A DNA stretch of 56,867 nucleotides, taken from assembly GCA_034408745.1 (NCBI GenBank), contig JAWXCM010000059.1, positions 1-56,867 of the forward strand. The letters are read 5' to 3'. Shown one piece after another: positions 1 through 7,947 of the stretch. Positions within the stretch are counted from its first letter, which is position 1. Each line of letters starts with the position of its first letter. The position numbers were made by a program, and so were the translations under genes. Under the pieces are notes generated by a model. That model did no database searches, had not been told where the DNA came from, and worked only from the letters and a program-made list of their open reading frames with translations. The DNA is from JAWXCM01 sp034408745. GTDB lineage: Bacteria > Acidobacteriota > Terriglobia > Bryobacterales > Bryobacteraceae.

Positions 1-1
1 A

Positions 2-109
2 CAATTCGCGGCGCCGAACACCACTCCGACATCGGGAGCGTTCGGGCAGGTGTCGGCGATCTCAAGGCTTCCGCGCGTGATTCAGTTCGGCCTGAAAGTG
101 CTGTTCTGA
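2..109 (+). CDS. TonB-dependent receptor, C-terminal fragment (partial at window edge)
   Basis: Reading from base 2 gives 35 residues with no start, ending at TGA 107-109. The last part reads FGQVSAISRLPRVIQFGLKVLF with one residue interval broken for length: it is the FGQ.....PR.IQFGLK..F pattern that closes the last beta strands of Acidobacteriota Oar-like TonB receptors. A terminal phenylalanine is expected for an outer-membrane beta barrel recognised by the BAM complex. The other two frames either stop or give no recognisable pattern. The rest of the gene lies upstream of the window. The family call rests only on this tail, so substrate and full architecture cannot be stated. Confidence 0.72.
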   Translation, partial: QFAAPNTTPTSGAFGQVSAISRLPRVIQFGLKVLF

Positions 110-184
110 AACCCCGGCCGCCTGTCAAGGCAAAGTAGAAAGTTGAGTCGTCCTTGAGGGCTGGCTTCGGCGCGCTCGGCACCA

Positions 185-211
185 AAACCCGGGAATGCTC
201 TTCCCGGGTTT
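185..211 (+). terminator. Strong hairpin terminator after the TonB receptor
   Basis: A perfect 11-bp inverted repeat (AAACCCGGGAA, loop TGCTC, TTCCCGGGTTT) lies 76 bp after the receptor stop. The right arm ends in TTT and runs into GCTTTG, so the U-tract is modest. It separates the receptor transcript from metH. Confidence 0.7.
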
Positions 212-511
212 GCTTTGTGCCTTCCTGCTGGTGCAGCTTTGAAGAACCGTCCATCCACGGGATTTTACCTCCGGCGATGGGGTTTTGCCTGATCCGGGTT
301 TGGCGATTCGTGCCGGGTCGATCTGCCATGTCTGCCTGCCTGCCCAGTCGACATCCGCGGTCGACGGTTACAGAACCTGCGTCTCCTGTTCCAGCTAATG
401 CGCTCCCGCTATTATAGATAAGCGGGATCCGTGCTCCGCACGCTCCCACTGAAGGTTTATCAATTCGGCAATCGGCTTGACGCCGACTTGAGACACACGC
501 GCCAGGCAGAC
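212..511 (+). other. Leader region upstream of metH, no gene seen
   Basis: No convincing coding region. Bases 404-427 form a 7-bp inverted repeat (TCCCGCT / AGCGGGA) whose loop contains TATTAT (410-415), which matches a -10 hexamer at five of six positions. No good -35 is visible. I looked for SAM, SAH and cobalamin riboswitch signatures, which often precede metH, and did not recognise one. The promoter is therefore only tentative. Confidence 0.4.
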
Positions 512-3500
512 ATGACAGAAGCTCATCACCACCCTTTACAGAAGATCCTCGAACAGCGAATTGCCATCATTGATGGCGCGATGGGCACAACCATCCGGAC
601 TTACGGCATGACCGAAGCCGATATCCGAGGTGAACGATTCAAGGACTCACGTAAGGATTTGCTGAACAATGGCGACATCTTTTCGCTGACTCAGCCGAGC
701 ATGATTTGTGACATCCACCGGCGGTTTCTTGAAGCCGGAGCGGACATCATCGAGACCAATACCTTCGGCGCCACCACGATCACGCAGAGTGAGTTCTTCG
801 TGGACGATCCTCGCGAACACGGCGGCCGCAAAGATCCGGCCTTCTATCAGAGGGTTATCGAAGATCGATTTCTGCAGAACCTCGCCTGGGAAATCAACGA
901 GCAGTCCGCGCGCCAGTGCCGCGAATGGGCTGACCGCGTCGGAACCGCCACCGGCCGCCAGCGCTTCGTTGCCGGCGCCATTGGGCCTCTTACCGTTTCG
1001 CTTTCGAATTCCCCGGATGCGGACGACGCCGGCTTTCGTGTCGTCACGTTCGATCAGGTGAAAACCGCCTACATGGAGCAGATCCGCGCTCTGATCAGCG
1101 GCGGATCGGACCTGCTTCTGGTGGAGACAATCTTCGACTCGCTAAACGCCAAGGCCGCTCTGGTCGCTATCCGTGAAGTCTTCGATCAGGATGGCAGGGA
1201 ACTGCCGGTCATGATCTCGGCGGCGGTCGGGCGCGGCGGCGAAACCATGATCTCGGCCCAGACCATCGAGGCTTACTGGAACGCTGTGCAGCACGTGAAG
1301 CCGCTGTCAGTGGGCCTCAACTGCTCGCTCGGCCCGGACATGATGTACCCGTTCCTGGCGGAACTGGCCGAAAAGTCGTCTGCTGCAATTTCCTGTTACC
1401 CGAATGCGGGCCTCCCGAATCCGCTGACGCCTACCGGCTTCGACCTGGAGCCTGCCGACATGGCTCGCTACCTCGACGAGTTCGCCGCGGGTGGCCTGAT
1501 CAACATCGCGGGAGGATGCTGCGGCAATACGCCGGAACACATTCGCGCGATTGCCAAAGCTCTCGACGGCCGTCACCCACGCGAAATCCGAAAGCCCGTA
1601 ACGTCGGTGAGCGTCAGCGTGCCGGGAGACGGCTACCGTCCATTGCGCCTCTCCGGATCTCAGCCCTTCACACAGCAGGACGGCGTCTACATCATGATCG
1701 GCGAGCGGACGAATGTTGCCGGATCGCCCAAATTCGCCAAACTTGCAAAAGAGGGCAAGTTCGAAGAGGCGGTCAGCGTCGCTCGACAGCAGGTTGAGAA
1801 CGGCGCCAACGTTATCGACATTTGCATGGATGAAGGGATGATTGACGGCGTCGCGGCCATGACGCGATTCCTGCAGTTGCTCGGTACCGAACCCGAGGTG
1901 GCCAAGGTCCCGTTCATGGTGGATTCTTCCAGGTGGGAGGTTATCGAGGCTGGCCTGAAATGCCTGCAGGGTAAGGGCATTGTCAACTCGGTTTCGCTCA
2001 AAGAAGGGGAAGACAAGTTCCGCCAGAATGCCGCCACCGTGCGCAAGTACGGAGCAGCCGTCGTTGTGATGGCGTTTGACGAGCAGGGTCAGGCCGCGAC
2101 GTACGAGGACAAGACTCGCATCTGCGAACGGGCCTACCGGATTCTCGTCGACCAAATCGGATTCCCGCCGGAAGACATCATTTTCGATCCGAATATCCTC
2201 ACCGTCGCCACCGGCATGGAGGAGCACAACAATTACGCGCTCGATTTCATAAACGCGACCCGCTGGATCAAGGCCAACCTGCCGCATGCAAAGGTCAGCG
2301 GCGGCGTGTCTAACATCTCATTCAGCTTTCGTGGCAACAACAAAGTCCGCGAGGCAATGCACTCGGCATTTCTCTATCACGCGATCGGCGCGGGCATGGA
2401 CATGGGCATCGTGAATGCCGGAATGCTCGAGGTCTACGAAGAGATCGAGCCGGAACTCAAGGTCCTGGTTGAGGATGTACTCCTCAATCGACGGCCGGAT
2501 GCCACCGAACGGCTGGTGGAACACGGCGAGATGCTGAAGACCGCCGGCGCCGGTGCGGCGACCACGGAAAAGAGGGCCGAAGAGTGGCGGAACGGTACGG
2601 TAGAGGAACGGCTTTCTCACGCGCTTGTTAAGGGCATCGACAACTACATCGACATCGATACCGAGGAAGCGCGCGCCAAGCTGGGCCGTCCGCTCCTTGT
2701 CATCGAAGGACCGCTGATGGACGGGATGAGTGTGGTGGGCGACCTGTTCGGAGCTGGCAAGATGTTTCTGCCGCAGGTGGTTAAGTCCGCTCGCGTGATG
2801 AAGAAAGCGGTGGCTTATCTGACACCGTTTATGGAGGAAGAGAAAGCAGCGCTTGCCGCCGCCGGACACGTGGTGAAGGCGCAGGGCAAGATCGTACTTG
2901 CTACGGTGAAGGGCGACGTTCACGACATCGGCAAGAACATTGTGGGCGTGGTGCTTGCCTGCAATAACTACGAGGTTGTGGACATGGGCGTCATGGTGCC
3001 CTGTGAGAAGATCCTCGAACGCGCACGGGCTGAAAAGGCCGACCTCATTGGACTAAGCGGACTGATTACGCCATCGCTCGACGAGATGGTCCATGTGGCA
3101 CGTGAAATGGAAAGGCAAGGTTTTAAGCTGCCACTGCTGATCGGCGGTGCCACCACCAGCCGTGCTCATACCGCAATCAAGATCGCGCCCCATTACAGCG
3201 GGCCGGTCGTTCACGTTCTGGATGCCAGCCGCGCGGTCCCCGTCACTACCAGTCTTCTCAGCGACGATGGCAAGGCTGGCTTTGTCGCGCAGCATTACGC
3301 TGAATATGAAGCGCTCCGCAAATCGCACGCCTCACCGAAGCAGAAGTCAGTCTCAATCCACACCGCACGCGACCGCCGAACGCCGGTAGAATGGCGGTCT
3401 GAAGACATACCCTCGCCTTCGTTTACCGGTCTGCGCGCGCTCAACAATTTCCCGCTCGAGACGTTGCGCAAATTCATTGACTGGTCTCCGTTCTTCCATA

Positions 3501-4348
3501 CATGGGGACTGAAAGGTCTCTATCCGCGGATCTTCGACCATGAAGCGTACGGTTCGCAGGCTCGTCAACTGTTCGAAGAAGGCAATGCGCTTCTGGACCG
3601 CATCATTGAAGGACAACTGATTGAAGCGCGCGGAGTTTATGGGCTGTTCCCGGCCAACGCGACAGGCGATGATGTAGAACTCTATGCGGACGCCACGAGG
3701 TCGCGGGTACTCGAGCGCTTTTGTTTCCTGCGGCAGCAGGCCAGCCGGGAGGACACCAAACCGTGTCGGTCGCTCGTCGATTTTATTGCTCCCAGGGGGA
3801 CCGGACTGCCCGATCACATCGGCGCTTTCGCCGTTACGGCCGGTATCGGACTGAAGCAACTGTGCGAACGTTTCCGGGCTGAGCACGACGATTACAACGC
3901 GATTATGGCTGAAGCGCTGGCGGATCGACTTGCCGAGGCGTTCGCCGAATGCCTGCACAAGCAGGCGCGTGACGAATGGGGCTATGGCCTCGACGAAAGC
4001 CTGAGCCCTGACGATCTGATTCGCGAAAAATATCGCGGAATTCGACCTGCTCCGGGCTATCCGGCATGCCCTGACCATACGGAAAAGGGGGCGTTGTGGC
4101 GCCTGCTCGACGTTCAGAATCATACCGGGATGCTGATCACGGAGTCCTATGCAATGTGGCCCGGATCCAGCGTGAGCGGACTCTATTTCGCGCATCCGCA
4201 GTCGCAATATTTCAGCCTGGGAAAGATCGAACAGGATCAGGTTGCCGATTACGCCGAGCGGAAGGGCATGTCGATGGCCGAGGTGGAACGATGGCTTGGG
4301 CCCAATCTGAACTACGAACCAGCAACGTTGTTCGCCACCATAGCGTAA
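512..4348 (+). CDS. metH: Cobalamin-dependent methionine synthase MetH
   Basis: MetH transfers a methyl group from 5-methyltetrahydrofolate to homocysteine through a cobalamin carrier, making methionine and tetrahydrofolate in the cytoplasm. All four modules are present. The homocysteine-binding barrel has the zinc-ligand motif GGCCGNTP near residue 334. The pterin-binding barrel begins at about residue 390 (MIGERTNVAGS). The cobalamin domain has DxHxxG at residues 802-807 with H804 as the lower cobalt ligand. The C-terminal reactivation domain binds S-adenosylmethionine and ends with PGSSVSGLYFAHP and a Y-rich tail. The length of 1278 residues is slightly above the 1227 of the E. coli enzyme. 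An in-frame start exists at 431, but I prefer ATG 512 because family members begin just before the LxxRIxIIDGAMGT block. It stands alone and converges with the cyclase gene. Confidence 0.97.
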   Translation: MTEAHHHPLQKILEQRIAIIDGAMGTTIRTYGMTEADIRGERFKDSRKDLLNNGDIFSLTQPSMICDIHRRFLEAGADIIETNTFGATTITQSEFFVDDPREHGGRKDPAFYQRVIEDRFLQNLAWEINEQSARQCREWADRVGTATGRQRFVAGAIGPLTVSLSNSPDADDAGFRVVTFDQVKTAYMEQIRALISGGSDLLLVETIFDSLNAKAALVAIREVFDQDGRELPVMISAAVGRGGETMISAQTIEAYWNAVQHVKPLSVGLNCSLGPDMMYPFLAELAEKSSAAISCYPNAGLPNPLTPTGFDLEPADMARYLDEFAAGGLINIAGGCCGNTPEHIRAIAKALDGRHPREIRKPVTSVSVSVPGDGYRPLRLSGSQPFTQQDGVYIMIGERTNVAGSPKFAKLAKEGKFEEAVSVARQQVENGANVIDICMDEGMIDGVAAMTRFLQLLGTEPEVAKVPFMVDSSRWEVIEAGLKCLQGKGIVNSVSLKEGEDKFRQNAATVRKYGAAVVVMAFDEQGQAATYEDKTRICERAYRILVDQIGFPPEDIIFDPNILTVATGMEEHNNYALDFINATRWIKANLPHAKVSGGVSNISFSFRGNNKVREAMHSAFLYHAIGAGMDMGIVNAGMLEVYEEIEPELKVLVEDVLLNRRPDATERLVEHGEMLKTAGAGAATTEKRAEEWRNGTVEERLSHALVKGIDNYIDIDTEEARAKLGRPLLVIEGPLMDGMSVVGDLFGAGKMFLPQVVKSARVMKKAVAYLTPFMEEEKAALAAAGHVVKAQGKIVLATVKGDVHDIGKNIVGVVLACNNYEVVDMGVMVPCEKILERARAEKADLIGLSGLITPSLDEMVHVAREMERQGFKLPLLIGGATTSRAHTAIKIAPHYSGPVVHVLDASRAVPVTTSLLSDDGKAGFVAQHYAEYEALRKSHASPKQKSVSIHTARDRRTPVEWRSEDIPSPSFTGLRALNNFPLETLRKFIDWSPFFHTWGLKGLYPRIFDHEAYGSQARQLFEEGNALLDRIIEGQLIEARGVYGLFPANATGDDVELYADATRSRVLERFCFLRQQASREDTKPCRSLVDFIAPRGTGLPDHIGAFAVTAGIGLKQLCERFRAEHDDYNAIMAEALADRLAEAFAECLHKQARDEWGYGLDESLSPDDLIREKYRGIRPAPGYPACPDHTEKGALWRLLDVQNHTGMLITESYAMWPGSSVSGLYFAHPQSQYFSLGKIEQDQVADYAERKGMSMAEVERWLGPNLNYEPATLFATIA

Positions 4349-4371
4349 GCGTCGCATAATGGCCGCGGCGC

Positions 4372-6459
4372 TCACTTCGCAACAGCGACGTACGCCCCGT
4401 TCCAGTCGGCTGGCGGAGAAGACTGGGTGAAGTGGAGCGAGCGGTCGCGCAAGACCGCAACGGCAAGGTCGCCCGGCCTAAGCGTGAGCGCTTGCTCAAA
4501 CAACTGCGCCGCTCCCTGAAAGTCTCGGGAGCGATAGGCCACGAATGCCTCGGTGCAAATGCGCGCGAGTGCACGGGCCGTTGGATCTTCTTCCGATGCA
4601 AGACAGAGAAGTTCATACACCCAAACGCCGTGAAGCCTCCCCTTCACGCGCACCAGGTCGACCGGCCTTGCTATCACGTGTGCCTTTGCCGCCTCAAAGG
4701 TATCCTCGCTGATCAGACTCTCCGTACCGTATTGCTTGCCCAGGCTCTCCAGCCGCGACGCCAGGTTGACGGTATCTCCCATCACCGTATAGTTGTAGCG
4801 GTCGCGGCTGCCGATGTTGCCAACCAGCATTTGTCCCGTCGCGATACCAATGCGGGCGTGAAGGTCTGCGAGCCACGGCTCAGTGGCGGAAGCACGCAAC
4901 TCCGCAAGCCGACGCTGAGAGCGAAGCGCAGTTTCGCAGGCTCGAGCCGCATGATTCGGCACATCGGCCGGAGCGCCCCAGAACGCCATAATCGCGTCAC
5001 CGATGAATTTGTCGATGGTGCCATCGCAAGCCGTGACGATTCGCGTCATCTCATCCAGGTAATCACTCAGGTTTCTGACGAGTTCCTCCGGAGTTAACGC
5101 TTCGGCCTTCGTTGTAAAAGATTCGATATCGGAGAAGTAGACGGTCATTTCGCGCGTTTCGCCGGCAAGCGTCACTTCGTGCCCAGACTCGAGTACAGAT
5201 CGAACCAGACCTGTTGGCACGTAATAGGCAAACGATCGCAGCCCTCGTTTCATGTTGTTCAGCGATCTGTCCATCATCGCCACTTCGCGAAAGCGCGTGT
5301 TGAGCGGCGGCCTGTCCTCAAGCTGGAACGTTCCGACATCCTGCATCTCGGCTGCGATCATCGTCAGTGGCGACGTGATTCTCCTGGCGAGCAGCATGGC
5401 AAGAATAACGCCACTGATCACGCCTGCAGCAACCATGAGAATCGCCAGGTCACGATTGCGCTTAACCACCCAGAGGAAGTCATCGGCCGGCGCAACGGCT
5501 CCCAGAATCCAGGTCAGCCCGTTGTCCAGTTTGATCTCTTTGCGCGCTGCGATGTACTCCGTGCCGTCCAGATCCACGATGCTCTGGCCATCCGGCGCAG
5601 CGCCTGTGACACGTGACTTTACAAACGCCTGAAGCAACGGATCGTTGACCTCAGAAGTGGTGGGAAGCGGACCTTTTCCACCCTGCCGGGGCATCGGAGT
5701 CAGGCGGAGCAGAGGGTGTGCCACGACATGGCCGTCGCGCGTGAGGATGAAAACACGGCCGGATTCCCCGAAGCGCAAGTCAGCGACAAAGCGTGAAAGC
5801 ACTGGCAGATCGAAGTCAACCGTGAACACACCAAGAGGACTCCCGTCCGCACTGAACAGGGGCCTGGCACAGGTGATACCCGGAAGCCCCTCATCGTACA
5901 AGACGTAGGGCCCCACCCATACCCGCTCCCGTGCGGAGATTGCCGCGGCGTAGAACTTATCGAGACGGGGGTCGTAGTCGTAGTTTGTGTCGTGCTCCAC
6001 CAACGTCCATTTGCCCGTCGGATCGACTGAGTACTCACGTAACTCGCCCCGGCCGTTGCGGATGGTGCTCAGACTTACGCGCAGCCGTCCCGAATTCGTT
6101 CGATAGGCACCGGTAAAACGGCCATTCTGGTCGGAGTAGCTGGCCCAGGAGAAGCCGGGATTTGCCTGTAGCACGAACGTGAAATGGCGGGCCAGAACAT
6201 CTGGGCTGACACTGTCAACCGCATTCGCCGCGACGGAGTGGGCGAGTTCTACCGAAGGGACGGCGCGAAGCACGTGGTTCTCCACTCGCGCGCTGAGTCC
6301 GTTAAGCAGGTCGTCAACCCGGTTGGCAGTCAGTTTCAGGACCGCATCCCGGGTGTTCAGGTACGTTACCCATGTAAGGATGCCAACCGTAAGCGCGACC
6401 AGCAGGCTCACGGCCGCGCCCAGCCCAACTCGGTATGCGATCCTTCGTGGTCCGGACAT
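4372..6459 (-). CDS. Adenylate cyclase, class III, with Cache and HAMP domains
   Basis: A membrane sensor that should make cyclic AMP when an external ligand is bound. Numbering from an alternative TTG at 6495: membrane helix 24-46, a large periplasmic Cache-type double domain at about 47-340, second helix 350-370, HAMP 371-425, cyclase catalytic domain about 445-625, then a short helical tail. The two metal-binding aspartates are in YFSDIESFT (D456) and FIGDAIMAFWG (D500). The lysine in DKFIGD (K496) and the later MGDTVNLASR fit adenine rather than guanine recognition. I chose ATG 6459 because MSGPRRIAYR leads directly into the first helix; 6495 is a TTG. The gene is separated from the upstream operon by a terminator. 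Its ligand is unknown. Confidence 0.9.
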   Translation of the reverse strand: MSGPRRIAYRVGLGAAVSLLVALTVGILTWVTYLNTRDAVLKLTANRVDDLLNGLSARVENHVLRAVPSVELAHSVAANAVDSVSPDVLARHFTFVLQANPGFSWASYSDQNGRFTGAYRTNSGRLRVSLSTIRNGRGELREYSVDPTGKWTLVEHDTNYDYDPRLDKFYAAAISARERVWVGPYVLYDEGLPGITCARPLFSADGSPLGVFTVDFDLPVLSRFVADLRFGESGRVFILTRDGHVVAHPLLRLTPMPRQGGKGPLPTTSEVNDPLLQAFVKSRVTGAAPDGQSIVDLDGTEYIAARKEIKLDNGLTWILGAVAPADDFLWVVKRNRDLAILMVAAGVISGVILAMLLARRITSPLTMIAAEMQDVGTFQLEDRPPLNTRFREVAMMDRSLNNMKRGLRSFAYYVPTGLVRSVLESGHEVTLAGETREMTVYFSDIESFTTKAEALTPEELVRNLSDYLDEMTRIVTACDGTIDKFIGDAIMAFWGAPADVPNHAARACETALRSQRRLAELRASATEPWLADLHARIGIATGQMLVGNIGSRDRYNYTVMGDTVNLASRLESLGKQYGTESLISEDTFEAAKAHVIARPVDLVRVKGRLHGVWVYELLCLASEEDPTARALARICTEAFVAYRSRDFQGAAQLFEQALTLRPGDLAVAVLRDRSLHFTQSSPPADWNGAYVAVAK

Positions 6460-6501
6460 CGGATCGAGAATGGCACAGAGAATGTGCTGCGTCAATTAGG
6501 A

Positions 6502-6523
6502 AAAACTGGCAAATGCCGGTTTT
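6502..6523 (-). terminator. Terminator of the GTPase/kinase operon
   Basis: On the minus strand AAAACCGGC, loop ATTT, GCCAGTTTT (8 of 9 pairs) is followed by one more T and then CCTAAT. It lies about 100 bp after the stop of the metallo-beta-lactamase/receiver gene and before the cyclase gene, in the orientation expected for ending the five-gene operon. Confidence 0.55.
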
Positions 6524-6624
6524 GCAAATTTCTGCCGCTTTCAGGCGGTATTCCACTCCGATTTAGGGCACACTTTTCCAGGAATCAGCCTTCGTCCCGG
6601 GCAGGTGGCCGCGTCTGCCGACTG

Positions 6625-7947
6625 TTATCTGGTCTCCGCCCGGCGCGCCAGACATACCTTTACCCGCGTGGCGAGCTGCGGTATGGAAAACGGCTTTGTC
6701 AGAAAATCGGCAGCACCGGTGTCGAACCCGTCTCTTGTGGTGGTTTCGTCCGTCATCGAAGTGAGAATGATCACCGGAATCTGTGCCGTTTGCGGATTAC
6801 TCCGCATCTTTTTCAGCACCTGAAGACCGTCTATTCCTGGCATCAGGACATCGAGAATCACCAGATCGGGCGGATTCGCGTCGATCGACTTCAGCGCTTC
6901 GAGGCCGTTGCCCGCTTCCCTTATTTCGTAATCGTTGCCGCCGAGCGCGCGCCTTACCAGGAGTCGCACATCCGGATCGTCGTCCGCCACCAGAATGCGG
7001 GTGTGTCCAATTGCGCCCGAACCCTTGAGCACAATATGGGAATCCGTTGGCTGCTCCGTGGGCCGCAGCAGAATCTCCGCGCCTTCGACGGCGCAAAATA
7101 CTTCCATCGACGATCCTCGGCGGCGGGCCACCTCACGTGCCGCGTCCTCAATGCCCTGGATGAACGCGTCATCGTGGCCGGGATCGTGATGCATCAGTGC
7201 CAGGCGCTTCACTCCCGCCAGCGCCGCCATCTCGACAGCGTACTCGTATGTGCTGTGGCCCCAGTTCTTCTTCGTCGGGTATTCGTCGGGAGTGTACTGC
7301 GCATCGTGGATCACCAGATCCGCACAGGCCATGAACTGCGCGTGCCTGCGATCCCCCGCGTGGAGAATCGAGTCCAGCTTGCCTGGTTCGGCATCGGAAC
7401 GCCACAGCGTTTCCGAAAACGGCTCGTGATCGCAAAGGTATACCACGCTGGCGTTGCCGCACTGAATGCGGTAACCGAGAGCAACAGCCGGATGGTTGAG
7501 GAACTGCGCCAGCACGCGGACGCCGTCGATTTCGTGGATCCCCTCAGGCAGATCCACATACTGCAACTGGGCGGGAAGCTGACTCAGTTCCACCGGGAAG
7601 TACGTGAATTCCATCTGACCTGAGAGTACATCCCCAAGAGAGGCTCCGGCGCCCTGCGGGGCGTATACGGAAAAGCGATTTCCAGGCACGAATAATGGAA
7701 CAAAGAATGGAAAGCCCTGAATGTGATCCCAGTGAGTGTGACTGAGAAGCAAATTGCCCTGCAGCGGCTTCGGGCAATTCGCCATCAGGTGCAGACCCAG
7801 CAGGCGCGCCCCGGTTCCACAATCGAGAATGAATCGAACTCCGGCGTCGGTAGTCACCTCGACGCAGGATGTATTACCGCCGAAATGGACAGTTCCAGGA
7901 CCCGGTGTGGCAATGGATCCTCGCGTGCCCCAGAACTTCACTCTCAT
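6625..7947 (-). CDS. Metallo-beta-lactamase-fold hydrolase fused to a response-regulator receiver
   Basis: Residues 1 to about 295 form a metallo-beta-lactamase domain with WGTRGS at the start and the metal motif HTHWDH (H70, H72, D74, H75). Further ligand candidates are H152, D173 in LCDHEP and H253. It resembles the RNase Z/phosphodiesterase-like branch (PqsE or phosphonate PhnP type fold) rather than true beta-lactamases. Residues 316-438 are a CheY-like receiver: the acidic pair is in VADDDPD, D366 in VILDVLMPG is the phosphoacceptor, and K403 or so lies in LTKPF. There is no DNA-binding domain, so the likely output is phosphorylation-controlled hydrolase activity. The start overlaps the hybrid kinase stop by 4 bp (ATGA), so the kinase is the obvious phosphodonor. 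The substrate is unknown; a nucleotide second messenger is one possibility. Confidence 0.88.
   Translation of the reverse strand: MRVKFWGTRGSIATPGPGTVHFGGNTSCVEVTTDAGVRFILDCGTGARLLGLHLMANCPKPLQGNLLLSHTHWDHIQGFPFFVPLFVPGNRFSVYAPQGAGASLGDVLSGQMEFTYFPVELSQLPAQLQYVDLPEGIHEIDGVRVLAQFLNHPAVALGYRIQCGNASVVYLCDHEPFSETLWRSDAEPGKLDSILHAGDRRHAQFMACADLVIHDAQYTPDEYPTKKNWGHSTYEYAVEMAALAGVKRLALMHHDPGHDDAFIQGIEDAAREVARRRGSSMEVFCAVEGAEILLRPTEQPTDSHIVLKGSGAIGHTRILVADDDPDVRLLVRRALGGNDYEIREAGNGLEALKSIDANPPDLVILDVLMPGIDGLQVLKKMRSNPQTAQIPVIILTSMTDETTTRDGFDTGAADFLTKPFSIPQLATRVKVCLARRAETR

Noticed and set aside
212..511. SAM, SAH or cobalamin riboswitch upstream of metH
   Set aside because: I could not find the conserved box sequences or the expected pairing pattern by eye; only a short hairpin is present. 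A covariance-model search would settle it.
6184..7623. Long plus-strand open frame of 479 codons
   Set aside because: It lies antisense to the cyclase and the hydrolase-receiver genes, which have clear domains, and its own translation shows no family pattern. It is a GC-driven shadow frame.
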